This document shows, in pieces, positions 22,091 to 31,439 of a DNA stretch of 64,000 nt. The notes beneath the pieces are model-generated. The model saw nothing but the letters and a program-made list of their open reading frames with translations. It made no database searches and was not told where the DNA came from. How positions within the stretch are numbered: position 1 is the first letter of the stretch; each line of letters opens with the position of its first letter. The stretch covers positions 248,001-312,000 of the forward strand of contig LATX02000078.1 of the NCBI GenBank assembly GCA_001466705.2. Direction: 5' to 3'. Position numbers and translations under genes: made by a program. The stretch is from Moniliophthora roreri. Taxonomy: Eukaryota > Basidiomycota > Agaricomycetes > Agaricales > Marasmiaceae.

Positions 22091-24480
22091 TGATATGCAT
22101 AACTTTTACCTTTTATTTCACATGCAAATAGAGAATATTTTGCACTTTTATAGTTGAAAATAACATAGATAAAGGAATTGAGGACTAGTGTGAGCCCTAA
22201 GCAGCTAGTCAAAGTGAGTAGTAGAGAAGGATATAAAATATTAGCAGAGTAATAGTTGATGGTAGGCCATACAAGGGTACCTGACCACTGCTAGTATGAA
22301 AATAAATAGCAAATCTGAACACAAAGGAGCATTCTGAAACCTGTAGGGAATAACACCACATAATACTTCTCTATTGAAAGCATACCAAAGGGAATATTTT
22401 CACTTTTAACAATATTTCTAATCTATACCCAACTTGAAGGAAGAATAAAAAAGCCTTCAATAATACACATATGAGAATATTATCAAGAAATGGATATGAA
22501 ACAGAGGATGACAAATTATCAGTGAGAGATACTCAAGATACTGAATGTCATATTGAAGAATGAAATAGATGATTAGCTACTGGAAGAGTGCCTGTATCAT
22601 GGAAGAACGGAAGACAAAGCTGTATGATGAGAAGGCAGCATGGCTGAGCCTACACGTATGCTTTAGACACGAAAAAGGAAGCATATTGTGTGTCCATAGA
22701 GCAGATGATAGATGGAGAAGGAAGGAACCATGCAGAGCAGCATGGAAGTATAATATTTTCAAACAGAGTCAGAAGGAGAGCTGTTTGATAGAGAAAATTG
22801 CAAACAGTTAGTGTCAGAAGACGGCACAATTGTCAAAGAAAAAGAATAAAAGAGATTATAGCTATGAAGCCTGACTACAATCAGACTCTGTGACAGAGAA
22901 ATTACCAAACACAGCTCAGTTTATATAATATTTATCACCCAACTCAGTTTTATTTGTATTTGTGACAGATATATTAGATTATTTATGTTGTAGGGTATAT
23001 AAGGAGACATGTTTTGTAAGTGGAAAGCAGGAGAGATACTGCCCACCAATTACCAGAGTGTATGATGTTGTTGTTCAGGTAGAAGAGCTACTGGCAATCA
23101 GTATTTTTCAACCACTTTGGGCCCTAGCTTATTTAGTTGTGCAAGAGGCACAGGCTAGTTGAGACCTGAGATTGTAACCCAAACCAGAGATATAAATAAA
23201 AGCTAGAAAGAGCTTAGTTTTTAATGCAAGAGGTGTGTTTTCCAATAAGAGAAACATTGTATCAGTCTACTAAGAGGGTAGCTGATGTGCATCAGTATAG
23301 TCTGGTGTTTCAACGTGAATCAGAGAGAGTTTCAGGCTAGCAGTGTCTAGAAGATTTGTCCTCTTGAGAATCGTTGCAGAACATAGCTAAGAGGGCTATA
23401 TTTAGGTACAAGAGGTATCTTTGTTCTCACTTAGAAGTTTATTCTTTGGGCAGTTTCTGGTCGAAATCTATACCAGTATTTGCTTTCGAAGTGATTAATA
23501 AAACCACAAAACCAATAAATATTATACAAACAAACACCTATTTTCGATCTGAGAAGTTGTTTTGAAGGCAATCATCTCTGAACTACCAAGCGAGTCATTG
23601 AGAATTATTCTTGACATTGCGGTAACAGTGAACCATGCTGAACCAACTCGCAAACAAAACTGAGAATCAAGAACTTATATATATACCTTTTTCAAGGGTA
23701 TTTTGGCACCACAGGCCTCGTGTTTTCATAGTAGAGGGATAGGTTTTTGAGCATCTTCATCAGACCACCAGCAACACCAGGAGATAATGGATAATCATCT
23801 GTCTGGTTTTACACCCAAGGTCAAGGTTCCTCTCCAAGGCCCTCAAAGTTTTTTTTTTGTGTCACAACCATGAGCAGAAGAGGATACTGGTAATGTAGTT
23901 GTGGCTGTGGTAAAACACAACGATGGCTCTATGTTGTTCAGTGATCTATTCGGCTCATGACTGTTATACCTACAAGATAGACTGATAGTTGCTTCATGAA
24001 AGGTCTGAAGGTTGAAGAGTTGAGTACCTCTGGTCAGGAGAATGTGTTCTGGTATAAGGTAGGGGAACTCCATCTCCCACCAATGTCATGTGAACTCACT
24101 TAGCCATGATGTGACAGACCATATATGGTGATTTTTCACTGGAAAGACTATTCTCCTTGAACGAACACATCTATGCTATAATTAGCACTATCATTTTCCA
24201 GAGATTCAAAGAATGTCCTAGTCTAAACTGAAAATTTCGAGAAATCAAGTGATGCTGAAGCTGAATTTCACAAACCTGGTCACCCATGTACTGTGCACTT
24301 AATTGGAAATAACTCAACCACTTTACATCCCCTTGCTACAAAAATTATAGGAAGTATCTCTTAGTACATTTTGAAGAACTTGATGGTTCTATATTTTGCT
24401 TTGAGGGGATAAAAGCTGGTAGAGAGACATGTTCGTCAATTTTCACCTTATATGGGTTGTCCTTGTCACACCTTTGTCAT
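22091..24480. other. CpG-poor DNA grading into normal DNA; possible LTR debris, no gene recognised
   Basis: No domain was recognised in ORFs at 22569-22811, 22962-23162, 23374-23565 or 23843-24073. The 23.2-23.6 kb part (short T-rich words, ending in AATAAATATTATACAAACAAACACC) has the look of a degraded LTR, but I found no second copy. CpG rises again between about 23.5 and 24.5 kb. Confidence 0.35.
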
Positions 24481-24685
24481 GTCACATGACGTTGGCGGGA
24501 GATGGAGTACCCCTACCTTACTATAGAGCCGTCCGAATCGAACGATAGCGGTTGACCGGGCGGATGCTTTGTATACGCGCCAGGAGTGTTTCATAAAGGG
24601 CAAGAGAATCGGCGAATTCCGACGGAAACTACCGAAATCGAAGCACGTGATGAAACATCCGGAGGCTTAGACTTCAAGTTCTGCT

Positions 24686-25175
24686 TTCCTCAGCTTCCTC
24701 GGCGTTCTCCACAACCCATTCGAAATCGGCGCGTCATTCACAGTCACCAATGTGGCTTAATGCGTGACTCAGATGCTTCTAGTTCTATAGTGGAGACGGA
24801 TTGATGATGTATTAGTGGGTACACGTATGGGTGCGCCCTCTTTTCGTTCCTCTTTATACATGGGAGATGATGGTGGGATAGAGTTCAAGTCACAGTACAC
24901 TCCGCATCGGCGAATGGTGCGTGGATTGTTAATGGGTGTGCTCTACTCTTCTTTACCCTAATACAGGCTAACCCACGCTCTCATAGTGACATAACCCCCT
25001 CATTCGCATTGATGGATATCCGAGAACCCGCTACAACGACATACCTATACACATCTGTTGAGGGAGAAGTGAGAGTTGAATGGGTTAATTATCGAAAGAC
25101 CGGAGTGGTATATCAAGGAGTACGGTTATGCCACAGAGTATACCTGGTCCGGATAGGTGAGCATACGTTCTTCGT
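24686..25175 (+). pseudogene. VPS29 relic b (retromer subunit-like)
   Basis: Frames read FLGVLHNPFEIG (24697 on), then in another frame VIHSHQCGLMRDSDASSSIV, then DDVLVGTRMGAPSF, and from about 24988 ITPSFALMDIREPATTTYLY, SVEGEVRVEWVNYRKTG. These are conserved VPS29 blocks and match relic a through the extra tail GVRLCHRVYLVR. A stop follows SSSIVETD, several frameshifts are present, and the GHTH metal motif is missing, so it cannot give a working subunit. It lies tail to tail with METTL16 relic 4. No intact VPS29 was found in the window. Confidence 0.75.
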
Positions 25176-25279
25176 GATCGCTGCATTGGGCTCATGCTGG
25201 TTTCGGTTTCGCAGCTCCATATCCTCTACGTGTACTATATAACTTGAACTCGGACTACTTCTTATTCCGCAAACACGAA

Positions 25280-25650
25280 CTACTTGGCACCTACCGTCAA
25301 CTCATGGCATACATAACTAGTAAAGCTCTCGAAGAGGATCTGTCACGAGCCTACGGTCCATTAAAACAACATTCTGTCTCTTCATCTATCATTTCTACGG
25401 TACACTCCATCGCTACTCCTGTTCCTATCCCATGCACGGCTTTCCCGTTTTCTTGCTGTCGTTGGGCAGCGCGAGGTTGTATATCTCTCCAGCCTTTCTG
25501 GGGCGACTGTGGCACGGGTAACGATGATGGCGCACAATAAAGACGACCTTGGCGCTGGTCAAGCAGCTTTGGTTGTACGCCAAATGTTTGCATTGCTCTC
25601 ATGTTTATGATTAACATTTCTTCCAGTGAGGAGTAGTCTAGTGCGAACGC
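25280..25650 (-). pseudogene. METTL16 relic 4 (C-terminal part)
   Basis: Reads WRDIQPRAAQRQQENGKAVH, then MECTVEMIDEETECCFNGP, a stop, then ARDRSSSRALLVMYAMS. The intact gene has GDTWSRAARRRQGKTEAV, MTCTIVVLETEKEKQVVFQW and GRDRTLFESFSSHVCRKLM at the same spacing. Only the region corresponding to the C-terminal exon is recognisable; no catalytic domain follows on the higher-coordinate side. Confidence 0.68.
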
Positions 25651-25689
25651 AGACAAGAACGTTGTATCAAAACTAAATCAGGTACTTAT

Positions 25690-25967
25690 TTGTATACCTT
25701 CGCCAATTCAGTACGAGCATGACGGATGTGGCATGCTTCTTCACTGTGACTGACTAGAGAACAGGCTGGCCCATGGCAGCCTTTGTTGGATTATTAGCTA
25801 AATACATGTGTGCGTGGCTGGCCCCTCTTTATGTAAGTATGATAACAATAAACTTCCACTTAGCAGTTCATTGTTCATTGTTCTCCCACTAAATAAGACT
25901 CGTGTTCCCACGTATATAAGAGCTTGCTAGCCGGTGCCACACCCCCTAGACCCTCACCCCCTCTCAA
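25690..25967 (+). promoter_or_regulatory. Upstream region of the F-box-like gene with a TATA-like element
   Basis: CGTATATAAG at 25911-25920 lies about 50 bp before the first ATG at 25968, a plausible TATA position in a fungus. A C-rich stretch (CACCCCCTAGACCCTCACCCC) follows, common near fungal start sites. Nothing else was recognised in this interval. Confidence 0.4.
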
Positions 25968-27480
25968 ATGGGTCTACAACGTCGATCCGCTTGCGTACTT
26001 CCTCCTGAAGTCATTGATATCATTATTGGCTTTGCAAAAGAACTGCCATATGTTTGTGACCCCAACGAAGTGTTCAGAAAGGAACGGGAAGAACAAGAAG
26101 TAGGGGACAAGGTAAACAGGCGGGAAGAGAAAGAAAAGGTGCGCTTCACGCATTTGAAATCTAATCGTGGGTTCACTCATCTGCCCTTTTCCTAGAACAA
26201 ACAGCAGCCGATATCAGTATTGTTAGCCCTTAGCCTCGTATGCCGCGCGTGGCTGCCCTGGAGCCGCAAACACTTCTTCACCCAAAGAGTTGCCATCTTC
26301 GACATCGAAAAGAAACCTGACCAGGTCGAGCTATTTCTCGAGATCTTATCGAATGAAGACCGCTTTCCGAAATTACCCACAATTCTATCATTCATTAAAC
26401 TGATAAGGGTCCACAGTCCTGCCATATATTCTGGAGATCTGCGTCTACTGTCCAACCTCTTGATGGAGATGAGCAATCGAGGAACGTATTTTCGTCCTCG
26501 ACGGCTCACATTGAACCAAGAGGAGTCGTTACCTCCTGATGTCTTCCAATCTTTGACATCGGTATTCTCCACAATTACCAATTTGTGGATCAGCTCTGGT
26601 TTCGACCTTGATGCACAGATATCATCCGATTCGGCACCGCCTTTCCGGAGCTTCAATCCCTCGATGGCACTCACCCCCGAATTTATCACCGGACAGGCGT
26701 TTACATGTCTGGGCATCGCTTGCCAGACGCCTTGCACACCGTAGTGTTCGACTTCAAGGGATTACCTCAATCTCTCCCTGGGGAGAATAGCCACCTCAAG
26801 CCATTTACACAGTGGCTGCAGCAACATCCCGAAGCACACAACCTACGTGACCTCCGCCTTTACTGGGGATCAACTATAGACAGCGAATTCATCCAATCTT
26901 TCCTTAACATTTGTCCCAACCTGGAGGACCTGTGGTTTCGTACAACTCGGGATCCATGCGTGAATTACCCTGATGATTGGATAGACGGTAATTGGTGTTA
27001 TCTTACCTTCAAGCTGTGCTACTGACCGTGAATCTGTTTACAGCCTCTGTCTTTGACCTAAGCAGCGTTCCCCATCTCCGTCGCCTCATGATTGATCTGG
27101 TCCCACTTGGAGATCATCGTCGTGGGACTGGGATGTACGTGCTCGAGGCAGTTGGACGTATTCTGCATACCCTCAAGTCGTCAAGTATCCTCATCGGACT
27201 GCGCATTAACGTAAATGATTACACCCCGCTGAGTATGCCGGATTGGTGGATCTTCATCGATATAGCCATGTCGCAGTTACCCGATGTCACGCTCGCGATA
27301 TATGCAGTCCGTCCTTTGTCTCCTGACGAAGGAGATGATGAAGAGATTACACGCGCAATAGATGCAGCAATTAGTGATGCTTTTGGGGAAGTGCTCCCAA
27401 ACACTCGAGAACAGTCGAAGTTGAGAGTGTTCTGTGAGATCGCTGCATTTCCGGACGATGACGATGACGACCAGTTCTGA
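25968..27480 (+). CDS. F-box-like protein with degenerate leucine-rich region
   Basis: Likely substrate adaptor of an SCF ubiquitin ligase. Exon 1 (25968-26111) starts MGLQRRSACVLPPEVIDIII, the first half of an F-box. Exon 2 from 26196 continues LLALSLVCRAWLPWSRKHFF, the second half, separated by an about 30-residue charged insert. Exon 2 ends at 26987 and exon 3 (27044-27480) reads SVFDLSSVPHLRRLMIDLV and ends in an acidic DDDDDDQF. Inside exon 2 the frame changes between ITNLWISSGFDLD (about 26600) and FGTAFPELQSLDG (about 26630). Either this is a frameshift that inactivates the gene, or an 89-nt intron (GTATTC near 26562 to CGGAG near 26650) restores the frame at the cost of plausible coding sequence. 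A TATA-like element lies about 50 bp upstream. Family call is moderate. Confidence 0.68.
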
Positions 27481-27812
27481 GTTATTCGACTCTTGACGTT
27501 GGAACAAGGTTGGAGGGTACAACTGTCCTTCGACTTGGCGTATAATATAGTAGCTGTTTACATTGTACTTTTAGGTTGGAATTCATTTCAGGCGATTTGG
27601 TGTTACAGAAGCCAAATAGTAAGGATCACAATGATTATTTCAACCCAATAGACGTTGAGTAGTGCGGGCCATGGATAGCGTGATGCCTATAACTCAAGGA
27701 AAGCATACCGCATGTGTCTACTCAGCAACCTCAATGATGATTCCAACGCAGCGGAATGTAGTGGCAGTAATTCCCCCTACTTCTCCCGCAAAAACACGAA
27801 AACCCGGAAATA
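27481..27812. other. Convergent intergenic region
   Basis: Shared 3' region between the F-box-like gene and METTL16, which converge here. No gene or repeat was recognised. The terminators themselves were not identifiable. Confidence 0.4.
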
Positions 27813-29521
27813 CTACTTTGCATTCATCAGCTTCCGACATACGTGACTACTAAAACTCTCAAAGAGCGTCCTGTCGCGACCTTTTGTCCATTGGAATACG
27901 ACCTGTTTCTCCTTCTCCGTCTCGAGTACCACTATCGTACACGTCATCTTTACTCCTTGAGAGGAATCTACCGCCTCCGTCTTGCCTTGTCGTCGTCGTG
28001 CAGCACGGGACCACGTATCGCCCCTTGCTTCGACAATCATGTACTCTACCCGGCGGGCAGTGCTGACGCTTCCTCCTATTGAGGAAACGATATGCGCTAC
28101 CGTGTCTAGGGTAGTTGGAGTGGGTACACTCTGCCGAATAGTGTTACGAGGAGGAAGGTATTGAGTTATACTGGGGTTCTGGATACGCGCTATAGCCTAT
28201 GGATACTAGGTGTCAGTGTCGTTTCGGTACGGTACGGTAACAAAAGGATGGCATACGTACATCTGGCAGCCTCAAATCCGTAAACGACCAAGCCACGCCC
28301 CATCGTTTCGTTTGTCCTTGGATGAATTGTGTTAGAGCGTAGTTGTCTATCTGCGTGCATGTCCGTTAATGTGCGTAGAGTAGCATAGCAGTAGCAGGCA
28401 GCCGTACCCCATATTCCTTTAACTTGTCTACAATGGGACCTAGAGAAGACAGCTTCCCCAACATGGATGTGTACCATAAACACCGTTCGCGAGTGGCTTG
28501 ATCTGTACTTTCATGAATCATTTTAGTGATGAAAGCGATTTCACCTCCAGGTGTAAGGAGCTCGGTTGGTGCGCCTGTGCATACCTGTTTTCGCGTGTTA
28601 GATCAGCTTTCAGATTTCGCAAAAGAGGTAAAAGGAGAAGGGATACCCACGGCGTTTGGGGCGAGCTCCTTTGCTTCGGCAGAATGTAACATTTCTTCGT
28701 GTGAGGCGTAGAATGGTGGGTTGCACATGGTGAATGCAAACCTTTGGGAAGTCGAGGAGGTAAACAGGGGTGCTAATATGGGTTCATCAGCTTCTGCTCG
28801 AATTTTGACGATTGTAATCCTCTCGGCGAGATTGTTACTCTCGACATTCTGTTTGGCGGATGTATATGATAATTCATCGATCTCTTCACTTCGTAATTAG
28901 ATCTTCTAAGCGTAGGGTAAAGAGAGAAGAAACGCACCAGTTCCAATAAATCTCCAAATTTCCGAGCCTTCCAATCGACATCCTAGAAGAGGGTATATCA
29001 CTGATGCCCCTGTTCCACTTTCAACTCGTTGAACGTTGATTTCTCGGGGCAAGGTGAACACGAACATACATATCGATTCCGACAACTTCTTCGTTCGTAT
29101 TGGGGCAAGCACGTAGGATATCTTGTATCCATAACAGGTAGTTTAGCCTAGTAAAGGCTTTGGCACCGATTTCGCTTCAGCACGCGATAATCGTACCTAT
29201 TTGGAACCTAGTCAGGCCGACGTTCATATCGGTATACGAGAGAAACGCATGCACAGGGACGCACCGGAGGACACAACCGATCGTCTGGTATCTGAATCTT
29301 GAGGTTAAAATCCCGTTGTAAAAGAGCCTCCGTTATACACCGTTGAGCATCGGGATCCTTGAAATCGACTGTCGCGCCTTTCAAACTGAGCCGAGGCCTA
29401 CGGTTTCAGTGAAGAAGGATGGAAGAAAGGGAGTCAATACAAACAACTTCTTTAATGCAGGATACGCTTCTGCTAGTTGACCGAAATCGGGAGTTTGGAT
29501 GTATCTGTTGCGCGAGTGCAT
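27813..29521 (-). CDS. METTL16: METTL16-type RNA m6A methyltransferase, nine exons, 419 aa
   Basis: S-adenosylmethionine-dependent N6-adenosine methyltransferase; family members modify U6 snRNA and certain mRNA hairpins. Start ATG at 29521 gives MHSRNRYIQTPDFGQLAEAY, like the family N-terminus. Then VDFKDPDAQR, VPNRLNYLLWIQDIL, the SAM-binding GIDIGTGASVIYPLLG, FIGTEIDE, the catalytic NPPF in FTMCNPPFYAS, CTGAPTELLTPGGEIAFITK, CLWYTSMLGK, QGQTKRWGVAWSF, and a C-terminal part (RAARRRQGK, VVFQWTKGRDR) resembling the vertebrate-conserved region. Exons: 29521-29445, 29397-29265, 29207-29197, 29147-29070, 29017-28938, 28883-28651, 28584-28408, 28350-28257, 28189-27813. They sum to 1260 nt, an exact multiple of three, and every junction is GT-AG. 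Exon 3 is only 11 nt. No motif is missing, so this is the likely functional source of the four relics nearby. Confidence 0.93.
29197..29207 (-). other. METTL16: 11-nt micro-exon (exon 3 of METTL16)
   Basis: GTTCCAAATAG lies between an acceptor ending CTGACTAG and a donor GTACGATT. Together with the preceding CCTCCG and the following GCTAAACTAC it encodes PPVPNRLNYL, matching the family's conserved PTVPLRLNY. Without it the frame is lost. The flanking introns are about 57 and 49 nt. Confidence 0.85.
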
Positions 29522-31050
29522 GGGAGCGGAAAGAGAATGTTTGCTTGGACCGTGAAACGCAAATAACGGACCGTCAGGCGCCGGTTAGCCGCTGGCTTCT
29601 CAGCCGGATACCGCCGGTCGTAACCTGGTCTCAACGTTGAACCATCCCGCATCGCTACCGGCAGCAATAATCCATATGAGCTCACAAATTCCGAAACTCT
29701 GGGCCCGAAAACGATGACTATGGGCGTTACCTAAAAAACGCCGATTACACGGCTTCCCAACAGCATGCCTGATCGAAGGCCTTAAATGATTTCACGGTGA
29801 ATTTCCCAGCGTTATCCATTTATCCTGTCTTCCATGATGACTGGGGGCGATTCCAGGCTCGCCTCATGATCAGCAGTTCTTCCAGTTCTCAGTGCAATAT
29901 GTACTATCGTTGCCAGATTCGAGGCATTCAGAATCAGTAGTCCAACATCCACATTGACAGGCCTATTTTTCGACTTGGACGACTTTATCATACGCCCGAG
30001 CCCATTCTCCAGGTCTCCTAGAGAGGTGCTCAACTTTTCAATCTTCAGACCTTTCGTGGAGCGACTATCGATCTATCTCCTGTGCAGAACAGTCGTGAGC
30101 CACGATTACTGCGGTACCACCCAACGACATCGATCTTGCCAAGGACCGTAAAACTGTCGTCGCGTGTTACCACGACCACAGCTGCGCCGCCAGCCTCCTC
30201 TCCACCACCAGCTCCTGCTCGTGGTTTACTCAGAATCGAGGTCACTTGCCCCCAGGAGATGATAAGGGTACCAAGAAACGAGTCTCGATAAATACTACCC
30301 AAGACTAGACGTTCGTGGTTCCGCTGCTGCCCATGAAGCTCGTAGCAGTAGCCATTGGCATGGTAACCCTGGGCCTATGTCGTCTTTATATTGGCGATTC
30401 CGGTTCGTACCCTCAGTTCTTCAATCCCCAGAGCTATACTAACGCCTTTCCTCAAGTCAACCGTACCAAGAATCCACTACAGCTTCCCTTACCCTGCAGC
30501 CCGAGCGATTCCTCGCTTCAAAGATTTAGACGCTACGAGACAGGAATGGAAGCTATTGGTCTGCTTGGACAACTCATAGTAAAAGTCGCCGAAGAAAAGG
30601 AAAGGTGTAGCGAAAATGAAAGCGAGCTACACCGAAATTTCCGCATGTTTCATACCCTTGCACGATACAATTACTTTACCGGAATGGTGAATCAAGCTCC
30701 GTTACGAGTAGTGCGATTTGGTTGCGCAGCTGATTAAGAATCAAGATGAATGAATTCAGTGTGAATACGCGGCGATAACTGAAAATCACAGAGCTTCCTA
30801 TCAATCAAAAGAATGATGAATCACGAGCATCTCCATACCTTGCAGAACCTAGGTTGTGTACCAAACCAGACTCGGACGATGGTCTCTAAGCAGGTCGCTA
30901 TCCTGTCGGATTGTCTCTCCTGCTACCCGCTGATAGCTCGTTACGGCCCTGGGTATCAGGGAATGTTCTGCCATTTTACCGGATACTGTAGGACCAGGCG
31001 GTACTATGACAAACGAGCAGCGAGCGGATAGGTCTAAGAAAGGCTGTATG
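29522..31050. other. Upstream of METTL16; possible decayed minus-strand gene
   Basis: Minus-strand ORFs at 29812-30033 and 30045-30302 lie end to end and read protein-like (VVVVTRDDSFTVLGKIDVVG; LLILNASNLATIVHIALRTG), but no family was recognised and the frame between them is broken. The plus-strand ORF 30315-30737 overlaps other open frames on both strands. I could not decide which, if any, is real. Confidence 0.3.
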
Positions 31051-31052
31051 TA

Positions 31053-31426
31053 CTAGTCCAGGTCGCGTTGGGTTGACGCTGACACCGATCTCTCGATTGC
31101 GGAGTTGCGTTTATCATCGCAGTTGTAGCACATCCTGGCCAGGGCTATACTTTGGAGATGGATGCAAACAGAACTTCGGGGTTCGGGCACTTCAGACAAA
31201 TCATGATTAAGCTGCTTCCATGGAGGGTCTGGATTGGCGCTGACAGGCATAAAAGGAGGGATACACACCCAGGGAAGCCGATTTTGACATCCTCGTCCAT
31301 CATTCGACTGTACAGCAGTGTAAAAGCCTCGTACACAAAATGTGAATGGATCCCAGGGTTATGGACTGTCTTGAATTTCATCAAAGTCATAGCCATATCT
31401 GCGAGTCGAAAGTCAATTCTATCCAT
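31053..31426 (-). CDS. Small hypothetical protein, possibly two exons
   Basis: An ORF starting MDRIDFRLADMAMTLMKFKT can be joined to a second frame reading ANPDPPWKQLNHDLSEVPEP and ending TQRDLD. The join needs a GT-AG gap of only about 29 nt near 31240-31268, shorter than most fungal introns, so it could instead be a frameshift. No domain was recognised. Confidence 0.25.
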
Positions 31427-31439
31427 CTTTTCTGTTACT

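Noticed and set aside
23200..23570. Copia-type LTR
   Set aside because: Only a general resemblance; no second LTR, primer-binding site or coding domains found.
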